Source of the DNA: Bog-159 sp963738375
GTDB taxonomy: Bacteria; Acidobacteriota; Terriglobia; Bryobacterales; Bryobacteraceae
Reading direction: 5' to 3'
NCBI GenBank assembly: GCA_963738375.1
Contig: CAVTWL010000008.1
Coordinates: forward strand, 124,001 to 188,000
DNA length: 64,000 nt
Below are positions 36,370 through 45,624 of this stretch, piece by piece. Within the stretch, counting starts at the first letter, position 1. Every line of letters begins with the position of its first letter. The notes below the pieces were generated by a model. That model was not told the DNA's origin. It did not search any database and saw nothing but the letters and a program-made list of their open reading frames with translations. The position numbers were made by a program, and so were the translations under genes.

Positions 36370-37484
36370 CGGAAAAAGCGAGCGAAACGCAAAACGATTT
36401 TCTGCCGCTGAACGGCACGGACTACGTGGAATTTTATGTGGGCAACGCGAAACAGGCGGCCCATTTTTACCGGTCGGCGTTCGGCATGCGGCTGACGGCG
36501 TATCGAGGACCGGAAACGGGCACGCGCGATTGCGCGTCGTGGCTGGTGGAGCAGGGCAAGATCCGCATGGTTTTCACCACCGCGCTTTCGCCCGATCATC
36601 CGGTGGCGGAGCATGTACGGCTGCACGGCGACGGCGTGCGCGACATCGCGCTGTGGGTGGACGACGCCGATTCGGCTTTCCGGGAAACGACGGGGCGGGG
36701 AGCGGGAGAAGTGCGGCAGCCGGAGACGCTGCGCGACGAACACGGCGAAGTGCGCATCTCGGCGATCGCCACTTACGGCGATACCATTCACTCGTTCGTG
36801 GAACGGCGCAATTACGGCGGCGTGTTCTTGCCGGGCTTCGTGCCGGTGGAGCAAGTGGACACGGTGTCGCGCCCGGTGGGGCTGAAATATATCGACCACA
36901 TGGTGGGCAATGTGGGCTGGGGCGCGATGAATACCTGGGTGGATTTCTACCGGGACGTCATGGGCTTCCGGCTGTACCAGCATTTCGACGATAAAGACAT
37001 CAGCACGGAATATTCGGCGCTGATGTCGAAGGTGATGGCCAACGGCAACGACCGGGTAAAGTTTCCGATCAACGAGCCGGCGGAAGGGAAGCGGCGGTCG
37101 CAGATCGAGGAATACTTGGATTTTTACCATGGGCCGGGCGTGCAGCATATCGCGATGGCGACGGATCACATCATCGACACGGTGACCCGGCTGCGCGACC
37201 AAGGGGTCGAGTTTCTGCGGGTTCCTTCCACTTACTACGAAGACCTGACAGCGCGGACGGGACCGATCGAGGAGCCGATCGAACAGTTGAAGGAGTTGGG
37301 AATTCTGGTGGATCGCGACGACGAAGGCTACATGCTGCAGATCTTCACCAAGCCCGTCGAGGATCGGCCGACTTTGTTTTACGAGATCATCCAGCGGAAA
37401 GGCAGCCGGAGTTTCGGCAAAGGAAATTTCAAGGCCTTGTTTGAGGCGATGGAACGCGAGCAGGACCGGCGGGGGAACTTGTAG
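36357..37484 (+). CDS. hpd: 4-Hydroxyphenylpyruvate dioxygenase
   Basis: Fe(II) dioxygenase converting 4-hydroxyphenylpyruvate to homogentisate. 375 residues: N-terminal VEFYVGNAKQAAHFYRSAFG, central LKYIDHMVGNV (first iron His), GVQHIAMATDHI (second His), LFYEIIQRKGSRSFGKGNFK (iron Glu and C-terminal signature). Homogentisate dioxygenase and fumarylacetoacetase are not in the window. Translationally coupled to the hisC-type gene. Confidence 0.95.
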   Translation: MQTLTEKASETQNDFLPLNGTDYVEFYVGNAKQAAHFYRSAFGMRLTAYRGPETGTRDCASWLVEQGKIRMVFTTALSPDHPVAEHVRLHGDGVRDIALWVDDADSAFRETTGRGAGEVRQPETLRDEHGEVRISAIATYGDTIHSFVERRNYGGVFLPGFVPVEQVDTVSRPVGLKYIDHMVGNVGWGAMNTWVDFYRDVMGFRLYQHFDDKDISTEYSALMSKVMANGNDRVKFPINEPAEGKRRSQIEEYLDFYHGPGVQHIAMATDHIIDTVTRLRDQGVEFLRVPSTYYEDLTARTGPIEEPIEQLKELGILVDRDDEGYMLQIFTKPVEDRPTLFYEIIQRKGSRSFGKGNFKALFEAMEREQDRRGNL

Positions 37485-37493
37485 CCGGGCCGC

Positions 37494-38731
37494 TTAGTCG
37501 AGCTTGTAGATGGTCAGGCCGGACAGCAGCTTCGGATAGAAGTCCGTTGACTTCTGAGGCATTACGCCGCCACCGAAAGAGATGCGGGCTACTTCATCGA
37601 CGGCAACCGGCTTCAGCAGGAAGGCCACTTGGGCCGTGCCGCCGCGGGCCGCAGCCAGGGCCGGTTCGAGACCACGTACGTAGCGCAGATTCTTTTCGTC
37701 GCGCACGGCTTCTTCGCCGATCCCCAGCAGCTTGAGCAGCCGCTCATGCAGCACGCGCACATCGAGTTGCCCGGCGGAATCGCGCGCCTCGATCTGATAG
37801 AGACGATTGCCGATGGCGGCGCCGATGATGACTGCGGTTGGGGAATTCGGACCACGCGCGCGTGAGCGCTTCGGGTCCCGGGAATCTGCGCGACTTCGAA
37901 ACCGGCGGCGGCCTGCCGGATGAACTCGCCGGCATCGAAATTGGGAACGCCGCTGACCAGACGGTGCGTGGCCAGGATCTTCAAGCCGGGCGCGTGCATA
38001 TTGACGAAGGTCATCATGACGCGATCGGCGCCGGGAAGAGTAGGGTTATCGCGGCGGAAGGCGAGCGCGGTTTCGTAACGATGATGGCCGTCGGCGATCA
38101 GCAGTTTTTTGCCGGCCATGAGGTGCGTGATGCGCGCGACCGCCGCGGGTGTGGAGATCTTCCAGAACGTGTGCCGGTCGCCGTATTCGTCGGTGACGTC
38201 CCCGGTGGGCGCGGCTTGCGCGGCTTCTTCCAGGATGCGATCGATTTCGCCGGCGGGATCGGGATACAGCATGAAGAGCTGCCCGAAGTGAGCGTGGGTG
38301 TGGCGCAACAGTTCCAGGCGGTCCTTCTTAGGGCCGGAGAGAGTCTGCTCGTGACGGTGGACGATGTTGGCGGAATATTCCTCGACGGCGCCAAGGCCGA
38401 TGAAGCCCTTGCGCACCAGGCGCTCGCCGGAATCGGGCACGGTGAATTCCTGGAAGTAGGCGAAGAGGGCGGGCTCAGCCTCGCGGGCCAGGACGCCTTC
38501 GGCGATCCAATCCGTGAGATGGTTGGCGGCGCGGGTGTAGACGTTATCCGAATCGGAATCCGATTCGTGGCGTTCGCCGAGGATGATGCGCACCAGGTTA
38601 TAGGGGCTGGCTTGCAGATAGCGCTGACGCATCTCAGGCGAGATTTTGTCGTAGGGCTGGGTAATCAGGTTCTTGAGCGGCCCGGCCTTGGCGGCGTAGC
38701 GGTAGGCTTCGAAAGGGAAGATGTTTGCCAT
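37494..38731 (-). CDS. DUF1015 family protein, frameshifted as sequenced
   Basis: About 411 residues after removing two extra bases in 37820-37885; 1238 bp fits two modulo 3. N-terminal NIFPFEAYRYAAKAGPLKNL and ITQPYDKISPEMRQRYLQAS are the DUF1015 hallmark; GKKLLIADGHHRYETALAFR, MMTFVNMHAPGLKILATHRL and the C-terminal DEKNLRYVRGLEPALAAA, VAFLLKPVAVDEVARISFGG, PQKSTDFYPKLLSGLTIYKL follow. The first extra base gives GGG/GGA (both Gly) before PEALTRAWSEFPN. DUF1015 function is not established to my knowledge. Convergent with HPPD, 9 bp apart. Confidence 0.82.
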
Positions 38732-38933
38732 GCGGAAGAGAACCTTCAGGATAACAGACCGGGCCTTTGGCGGAACCAGTTCCAAGTGTCGATGGTGGGC
38801 GAAAGTGACACACACCGTGGCCTTCTTTCCCTGAGCGCCTTGAAACCCGGAAAAATTTACCTTCAATAACGGGCTTGGGAACGGGAGCGAACGGCTCGAG
38901 CAATGGTATCAGACGTGCTATGGACTACGGAGT

Positions 38934-40352
38934 ATGGCGACAGCCGCGAACATAGCAAGCAGTGAGGCGGGCTATGTCTGGGAGGATCCAGGCGACTCCA
39001 TCATGGTCCAGTTGAGCCTGGATTTGATCGAACGGCTGGGCGCGGCGATCCAGCAAGGCATTGGAACCGGGCCGCGGGGCGCCGAAGTGGGTGGAATTCT
39101 TCTCGGCCGCGTGCTGCCCGGCATGGGGCGCGCGGTCCTGGTGGAAGATGTCGAACCGATTCCGTGCGAACATTTCCGGGGCGCTTCGTTCGCCCTTTCG
39201 CCGCGTGACCGCAGGGTGTTGAGTAGCCGGCTTTCGCGGCGCGATCCCCGCCAGGTGGTGGGCTATTTTCGCAGCCATACGCGGCCGGGAATGTATCTCG
39301 ATCAGGACGACTTCGCGGTATTCAGCCAGTACTTTCCCGAAGCGTGGCAGGTGTTGTTGCTGGTACGTCCGTCAACGGACGCCGTGGCGACGGGCGGATT
39401 CTTTTTTTGGGAAGACGGAGACATCAACCGGCGGTCGACGTACCGTCAGTTCCCGTTCGATGTTGGGAGCCTGGCGAAGGGCGGATTTCCGATCACGGGC
39501 GATCGTGCGCCGACTCCGATTGCGCCCGCGGCCGCGCGGCCGCAGCCGGTGCTGGTTCCCAAGCCGCAGGCTGAAGTACGGCGAAGGATCCCGCTGCCGT
39601 CGTTGTCGTGGGTGGTGGTGCCGGCGATCGGGGTTCTGTTTCTCATAGCGGGGTTTGTCGTTACGGAGAACCGGCCGGCGTCGCCTCCGCCAGCTTCCGC
39701 CGCGAAGGCGATTCCAGCAGCGCCCGTTGTGGCGCCGGATACCGTTCCGCAGCAAGCTGAAGCGAACGCATCAGCTCCGATTGCAGCGAGCGAGCCGGGG
39801 CCCGAGGTAAAACCGGTGGAAGTGCAGCCTGTCTCGGCGGCCAAGACCAAACCCGCGAAGAAGCAGGCCGCGAAGGCGATTGCAGCGCCGCTGGTCACGC
39901 CGGCGCGACTGCCGGCGAAGCAGATCGAACAACCGCCGGCTTTCACGGAACCAGTTGCAAGGATCGAACCGAAATCGATTGCCGCGGTACTGCCGGCGCA
40001 CCTGGAAACCGCGCCGCCCCCGGAGGCTAGTGTCACCTATGAGCAACCGAAGGCGGGTGTGTTCAAGCGAGCGTTCCGAAAGATCGAGGGCGATGGGGAC
40101 TCCTATGTGCCGGCTGCACCGATTCGCCAGGTTGCGCCCCCGAAGCCAGGGGATACGGGAGCTTCGGGGCGACCCGTCGACGTGAAAGTGTTTATCGACC
40201 TAGCGGGGAATGTTTCCAAGGCGCAAGCGGTGGGCAACGGCGGGGAACTGGCCTTGGCGGCGTTGACCGCGGCGCGGCAGTGGCGCTTTACGCCCGCCCG
40301 AAAGCACGACAAACCTGTTTCCAGCGAAATGGTTCTGCACTTCCACTTTTAA
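38934..40352 (+). CDS. Degenerate MPN/JAB-like domain fused to TonB-type C-terminus
   Basis: 472 residues. Residues ~25-175 resemble an MPN/JAB fold: E51 in GAEVGGILLGR, then VVGYFRSHTRPGMYLDQDDF with RSHT where catalytic MPN+ proteins have H(S/T)HP, so the metal site appears incomplete. One membrane segment (225-244, SWVVVPAIGVLFLIAGFVVT), then ~150 residues rich in Ala/Pro/Lys, and a C-terminal TonB_C-like domain (GRPVDVKVFIDLAGNVSKAQ, AALTAARQWRFTPARKHDKP). Topology: cytosolic N-domain, periplasmic TonB-like tail. A candidate energy-transducing or sensing protein. No ExbB/ExbD nearby. Confidence 0.75.
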   Translation: MATAANIASSEAGYVWEDPGDSIMVQLSLDLIERLGAAIQQGIGTGPRGAEVGGILLGRVLPGMGRAVLVEDVEPIPCEHFRGASFALSPRDRRVLSSRLSRRDPRQVVGYFRSHTRPGMYLDQDDFAVFSQYFPEAWQVLLLVRPSTDAVATGGFFFWEDGDINRRSTYRQFPFDVGSLAKGGFPITGDRAPTPIAPAAARPQPVLVPKPQAEVRRRIPLPSLSWVVVPAIGVLFLIAGFVVTENRPASPPPASAAKAIPAAPVVAPDTVPQQAEANASAPIAASEPGPEVKPVEVQPVSAAKTKPAKKQAAKAIAAPLVTPARLPAKQIEQPPAFTEPVARIEPKSIAAVLPAHLETAPPPEASVTYEQPKAGVFKRAFRKIEGDGDSYVPAAPIRQVAPPKPGDTGASGRPVDVKVFIDLAGNVSKAQAVGNGGELALAALTAARQWRFTPARKHDKPVSSEMVLHFHF

Positions 40353-40373
40353 GGTGATATCCTACGGTGGTTA

Positions 40374-41711
40374 ATGCGCTTCAGCGTTGATCGCGAGCAG
40401 AAAATGTCTATCCGGCAAATTAGGCTTATTGTTTCCGGAACGGTTCTGGCGGCCCTTTCGCTTTATCCTTCCTTAAGCTCTGCTCAGGGCTTTAAGACTC
40501 TTTACCGTTTCGTGGGTGCTACCAGCGATGGAACGAACCCTTGGGCGGCGCCGGTCGTCAGCGCCAGCGGCGTTCTGTACGGGACCACCAACCAGGGCGG
40601 CCTGAACACCGTCAACGGAGGTACGGTCTACAAGCTGGCGCCGCAAGCCGGCGCGGGTAATGGGTGGGTCGAAAGTTTGGTCTACACATTTCTGGGTCAG
40701 CCCGATGCAAAGTCGCCGACGGCCGGTGTAGTCATCGGAAACGATGGCAGCCTCTATGGCATCGGGCAGGGTGGATCGTCAGGCTACGGCGCCGTTTACC
40801 GGTTGCGGCCTCCCACGGACGGTGGCGGGTCCTGGACCGAAGAAGTGATCTATGATTTCATGAACACGACCGACGGCGCTTTCCCTCAAGGTAGCCTGAC
40901 CATTGGCCCTAACGGGGACCTTTATGGAATTGCCAACGAAGGCGGCAGCTCCATTTATTACGGAACCGTCTTCCAGTTAAGCCCGCCGTCCTCGGCCGGC
41001 GAGCCGTGGCGCGAAACTACCATTTACAACTTTCAAAATGGATCGGACGGTTCGTACCCGGTCGCAGGTCTGGCGATGGGCAAAGACCTGGTGTTTTATG
41101 GCGTCACTAACAGTGGGGGACCCGGTCCCTGCAAGTGCGGCATCGTTTTCCAGTTGAAACCTCCTTCAGGATCGGGTGGATCGTGGATTCTCACCACGTT
41201 GCATACTTTTCAGGGAGGCAGTGACGGCGCATATCCGCTATCCGCAATCGCTCTCGACGAAAATGGCGATCTTTACGGCACGACACCATCCGGCGGCGCC
41301 TCCAATGCAGGCACGGTCTTCAAGCTGACTCGGCCGGCTTCCGCTAATGAGCGCTGGAGCGAATCGGTACTTTACAGCTTTCAGGCACTGAATGGCGGCA
41401 ATACCAGTTTTCCAAACAGTGTGCTGGTTGGAAGCCAGGGCGTTCTCTATGGCACGACTCAGTATGATGGGTTCAGTGCGCCCAACTGCCCATTCGGGTG
41501 CGGCACGATATTCTCCTTAACTCCACCAGCCGTATCAGGCGCTACGTGGACCGAAAACACCCTCTATAGTTTCACCGATGGGGCCGACGGAGGTTCGCCG
41601 TCGTCATTAGCCGCCGGGCCGAAGGGCGCGCTGTATGGGACCACCGAGGCCGGCGGATCCTTTGCCGGTTGCTTCAACGGCTGCGGTACCGTATTCGCGT
41701 TTAAGCCATAG
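40374..41711 (+). CDS. Secreted GloVer tandem-repeat protein
   Basis: 445 residues of repeats with YGTT or YG(V/I) units: PVVSASGVLYGTTNQGGLN, GTVYKLAPQAGAGNGWVESL, VFQLSPPSSAGEPWRETTIY, LYSFTDGADGGSPSSLAAGP. This 'choice-of-anchor tandem repeat GloVer-containing' type is frequent in Acidobacteria; a beta-propeller is likely. Signal peptide RLIVSGTVLAALSLYPSLSS starts at ATG 40404; the longer start 40374 has GGTGG upstream. No anchor motif at the C-terminus (FKP). Function unknown. Confidence 0.8.
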   Translation: MRFSVDREQKMSIRQIRLIVSGTVLAALSLYPSLSSAQGFKTLYRFVGATSDGTNPWAAPVVSASGVLYGTTNQGGLNTVNGGTVYKLAPQAGAGNGWVESLVYTFLGQPDAKSPTAGVVIGNDGSLYGIGQGGSSGYGAVYRLRPPTDGGGSWTEEVIYDFMNTTDGAFPQGSLTIGPNGDLYGIANEGGSSIYYGTVFQLSPPSSAGEPWRETTIYNFQNGSDGSYPVAGLAMGKDLVFYGVTNSGGPGPCKCGIVFQLKPPSGSGGSWILTTLHTFQGGSDGAYPLSAIALDENGDLYGTTPSGGASNAGTVFKLTRPASANERWSESVLYSFQALNGGNTSFPNSVLVGSQGVLYGTTQYDGFSAPNCPFGCGTIFSLTPPAVSGATWTENTLYSFTDGADGGSPSSLAAGPKGALYGTTEAGGSFAGCFNGCGTVFAFKP

Positions 41712-41723
41712 AGCGCGGCGCGG

Positions 41724-42953
41724 TTAGGTTCGTACCCAGCGGCGTGCCTTCATCTCGTAGCGGGGCAGCGTGCCTGGCGCGGCCAGCAAGACCGGGATAC
41801 GCATCGCGAATGCGTTGGTCAATGCGGCTTCCAGGCGATGCGCCAGGTTCGTATCACCGGCGTGCGCCGCAATCGGTTCCACCTGAATGCTCAGTTCCGG
41901 CAGGGTGCGGTGATTCTGCACTTCGACGCGATATTCGTTGACCGCTGCGAAACCACGCAGGATATTTTCGACAGCGCTGGGATAGACATTGACGCCGCGC
42001 ACTACCAACATGTCGTCGGTACGGCCCAGAATCCCACCGTCCAGCGCCAAGTCGGTTGAGCCGCAGGCGCAGCGCTCGGCTTGCGCGGCCTGGACGATGT
42101 CACTGGTGCGGTAGCGGATGAGCGGGCTCCCAATACGGCCGAGGTTGGTCAGCACCAGTTCACCGGTAGCGCCGCGCGGCACAGCAGCGCCGGTCAGCGG
42201 ATCGATGATTTCAGGGATGAAGGAATCCTCGATGATGTGCAGCACACCGGGAATCGCCGGACAGCCGTAACTGACGGGCCCGATTTCGGTCATGCCGTGA
42301 TGATCTACCACACGAGCGCCGCGCCACAGTTCGGCGATGCGCGCGCGGGTGGCGGGCACGCTGCCGCCGGGCTCTCCCGCGACGACCAAAGCCCGGATGC
42401 GGCACGCAGACATATCGATGTTCTCCTCGGCGGCAACTTCGGCGAGGCGGATGGCATAGGTCGGCGTGCAGCACAGCACGGTGGCAGAGGTTTCTAAAAT
42501 CGTACGCAGGCGCGCCGCACTGCGCATGCCGCCCGCCGGAATGGTGAGGCAGCCCATGCGCGACGAGGCTTCAAATCCGATCCAGAAACCCAGGAATGGC
42601 CCGAACGAGAAAGCGAAGAAGATGTGGTCGGCGGGTCCGATGCCGGCTGCCTGGAAAACCCGCATCCAGTTGCCGACCATCCATTCCCAGCTCTCGGTTG
42701 TGTCGAGCCAGCGCAGCGGTGTTCCGGTGGTGGTGGCGCTGGTTTGCGAAAAACGGGTGTAGCGGTCGAGTGGGTAAGTGAGATTGGTGCCGTAAGGCGG
42801 ATGGTTCTGTTGGTCGTCCACCAACTCCTGCTTGAGGGTGAAGGGCAAGCTGGCGAGAGCGGAATCCGGTGTGGCGCCGGCGAGCTTCGCGGCGTAAAAC
42901 TGATTGTCGCGCAGGACGGCCGACAGGAGCCGCGGCAGTCCGGCTAGCGGCAT
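41724..42953 (-). CDS. PaaK-like AMP-forming CoA ligase
   Basis: 409 residues of the ANL/PaaK (phenylacetate-CoA ligase-like) group: SQTSATTTGTPLRWLDTTE, GARVVDHHGMTEIGPVSYGC, GELVLTNLGRIGSPLIRYRT, GGILGRTDDMLVVRGVNVYP. The core A-motifs are present; the acid substrate is unknown. Last gene of a minus-strand unit with an FAD reductase (10-bp overlap) and a HemN-like radical SAM protein, suggesting a small modification pathway rather than phenylacetate degradation. Confidence 0.82.
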   Translation of the reverse strand: MPLAGLPRLLSAVLRDNQFYAAKLAGATPDSALASLPFTLKQELVDDQQNHPPYGTNLTYPLDRYTRFSQTSATTTGTPLRWLDTTESWEWMVGNWMRVFQAAGIGPADHIFFAFSFGPFLGFWIGFEASSRMGCLTIPAGGMRSAARLRTILETSATVLCCTPTYAIRLAEVAAEENIDMSACRIRALVVAGEPGGSVPATRARIAELWRGARVVDHHGMTEIGPVSYGCPAIPGVLHIIEDSFIPEIIDPLTGAAVPRGATGELVLTNLGRIGSPLIRYRTSDIVQAAQAERCACGSTDLALDGGILGRTDDMLVVRGVNVYPSAVENILRGFAAVNEYRVEVQNHRTLPELSIQVEPIAAHAGDTNLAHRLEAALTNAFAMRIPVLLAAPGTLPRYEMKARRWVRT

Positions 42954-44234
42954 GACTCGACGACGTCCGCGGCGGCTAAGGGCTTGCCGTGAGGCAGCGG
43001 CGCGGGTGTGGCGGCGAACCTGGCTACGGCATCGAAGAGGGGTTGGAAATCCCGGAAAAGGTTGCCCATCAAGCAGTCGGTCATGTCGCCCTTCAACTGG
43101 GGGAAATCGGTGATGAAGGTGCGGAAGCTGAAGACCTGGTTGTAGAAAGCGTAAACCAGCTTGCGCATGGCTTCGATCCCTTCGCAGACCTGCGCGCCAT
43201 AAGCGGCGAAGCGAGAAGCGGCAACGTCGCCGGCGGATAAGGCCGCCTCCACGGCGTCGGCGCAGAGTTCGCCGCTGCGCAGCGCCAGCAGGACTCCGGA
43301 CGAGAAAACGGGATCGAGGAAGCCGAAAGCGTCCCCTGCCAGCACCAGACCGTCAGCCGCGCAGTGGCGCGAGCGATACGAATACTCGCCCGTCACACGG
43401 TACGGCCCGAACTGTTGACCCGGTGCAAGGTGCCGCTGAATCCAGGCATTCTTGGCCACCTCGCGCTGAAAGATCTCTTCCAGGTCGCGCGTATCTTTAT
43501 AGAGGTAATCCTTCTCGGCCACTACGCCAATGCTCACGATGTCGTTGGCCAGGGGGATGTACCAGAACCAACCCTTCTCGGGAACGTAGGCGACGGTGGT
43601 GGCGCCTTCGTCGATGCCTGGGTCGCGCTTGGCGCCTTTGTAGTAAGTCCAAACGGCGATTTTGTTCAGCAGCGGATCGCGAACTTTCCAGCCATTGCGC
43701 GTGACGGAAAAGGCATCGCGCCCGGTGGCGTCGATGGTGATCGGGGCGTGGAATTCGTGCGAACGCGCCATCCTTGGCGACGGCTTTGACGCCGGTCACA
43801 GCGCCGTTGCTCCCGGATCAGTTCGCGGACGGTGATTTCTTCGATGACTTCGCGCGCCTTTTTCGCGGGCATTATCGAGCAGGAGCTGGTCGAACTCGCT
43901 GCGCAGCACCTGCCAGGTGGCGGAGGCTTCGTGCTCGAGCTGCTGAGAGAAATAAAACGGGACGGAAGCGCGCCCACTGGCGCCGACAAACTGGACGCTA
44001 TACTTGCTGCGTGAAATGCGACGATTTCATGTGGTCGAGCACGCCGATGCGCTCCAGGGTGAAGTAGCCATACGGCAGCAGCGATTCGCCGATGTGATAG
44101 CGCGGAAACTTTTCTTTTTCGAGCACCACCACGCGGCGGCCGTTGCCGGCCAGAATCGCCGCGGCAGTGGATCCGGCGGGCCCCCCGCCGATCACGATGG
44201 CATCGTACGAATTGCCGGTATGGCCGTTCTGCAT
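42944..44234 (-). CDS. Geranylgeranyl-reductase/halogenase-like FAD oxidoreductase, frameshifted
   Basis: 428 residues after removal of four extra bases in 43765-44010; 1291 bp fits four modulo 3. N-terminal YDAIVIGGGPAGSTAAAIL and RRVVVLEKEKFPRYHIGES, then HEFHAPITIDATGRDAFSV, GWFWYIPLANDIVSIGVVA and DGLVLAGDAFGFLDPVFSSG. These place it with FAD-dependent GGR / tryptophan-halogenase-like proteins. One extra base gives CAA/CAG, both Gln; others give GCG/GCC and CGG/CGC. It lies between the HemN-like and PaaK-like genes. Substrate unknown. Confidence 0.8.
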
Positions 44235-44247
44235 GGGCTTGGAATCC

Positions 44248-45579
44248 TTACGCGGTGAGCGCCAGCTTATGTTCGGGCAGGAAGAATTCGTAGAGCAGGC
44301 GGTCGACCTGCAGCAGGCCGTCGCGGCTGAGGCGCAGGCTATCGCCGTCCGGCGATCAGGAAGCCGCGATCGCGCAAGGATACCGATGGTGCGGCGAAGC
44401 GCTCCTGAATGCTCACACCGAACTTGTCCGTGAAGTAAGCGGCGTCTGCACGTGCCCCAGTTTCATCTGCAGGATCAATCTCGCGGATCAGGCGCTGGTC
44501 CGGGGTCAGAGTGAATGCCGCGATAAATCGGCAGGATGCCGCGACGCAGCTTGTCGGAGTAGGTTTCGAATTCGTGCTCGTTCTGGAAGTGCGTGCCTTG
44601 CACGTGCGAGAAAGAAGCTACGCCCAGGCCGATCATGTCGGCGCCGGACCACAGCAGGTCGGTATAGACGAAGCGCGTCTTCGCCGGATTCTTGACGGCG
44701 GTATACGCGCTGCGCACGGTGTAGCCGGCCTTTTCCAGCTCGGCGAAAGCGTAGCGCCACCCAGTCGCGCTTGGTTTTCCAGGTGGCCACCGGCGCCACC
44801 GACTGCCCCATCACTTTCATCTCTTTGAAGATGGTGGTGTTGTAGGGGACCTCCATCTGGTAGATGGTGACGCTGTCGGGGTCCAGCTCGATGGTCTTGC
44901 GGACGCATTCGCGCCAGTTTTCGTCGGTCTCGCCGACCATGCCGGCGATCAGGTCGATATTGATTTGGGGGAAGCCGATGGAGCGCGCGAAGCTGTAGGC
45001 GCGGTCCGATTTCCTTGGAAGTGTGCGCGCGGCCGTTGATCTTCAGGATGTCGTCGTCGAAATTCTCGATGCCCAGGCTCAGGCGCGTGACGCCCAGATC
45101 GCGGATGACTCTGCAGCTTGCCTTCGGTGAGCGTGCCGGGTTCGCATTCGAAAGCGACTTCCTCCGCCTCGTCCCAGGGCAGCAGCCGCTTCATGCGCTC
45201 GACCAGGCTGGAAAGCTGCCGCGAAGAGATGTAGGATGGCGTGCCGCCGCCGAAGTAGATGAACTTCGGCTTGCGGCCGCCGATGAAGGCGCTGTTTGCG
45301 AGTAGAGCGTCAACTCCTCGGATGGCGGTGTCGAGGTAGCCTTCCACTTCGGTGGCGTTCTTGTCGGTATAGACTTTGAAGTAGCAAAAGTGGCAGCGTT
45401 TGCGGCAGAACGGAATGTGCAGGTAGATGCCCGAGGGGCGTGTCCGGGGCCGGCGGGCGGTCGAGCGCGGCGAACACGTCGCCGTACGTACGCCGCGACT
45501 CCAGAAGGAGTAGGGCGGATAGTTGGAGACGAAATAGCTGCCGCCGGTGGTTTGTTCGGTCTTCGGTTTCGGTTGGCAT
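44248..45579 (-). CDS. HemN/HemW-like radical SAM protein, frameshifted as sequenced
   Basis: About 439 residues after removal of about twelve extra bases; 1332 bp fits twelve modulo 3. TPLGIYLHIPFCRKRCHFCY holds the CxxxCxxC cluster ligands; FIYFGGGTPSYISSRQL, VAFECEPGTLTEGKLQ, MVGETDENWRECVRKTIEL, DSVTIYQMEVPYNTTIF, SGADMIGLGVASFSHVQG and a C-terminal LLYEFFLPEHKLALTA follow. The YFKVYTDKNA segment right after the cluster is unlike classical HemN and closer to specialised HemN-like enzymes. The operon with a PaaK-like ligase and FAD reductase argues against a plain heme role. Confidence 0.78.
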
Positions 45580-45624
45580 CCGGTTTACATTTATTATACC
45601 GCCCGCGGGTTTGGAGCTTGTCTG

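Noticed and set aside
44248..45579. Annotation as classical oxygen-independent coproporphyrinogen III oxidase
   Set aside because: Operon partners and the segment after the cluster are atypical, so I keep only a HemN-like radical SAM call.
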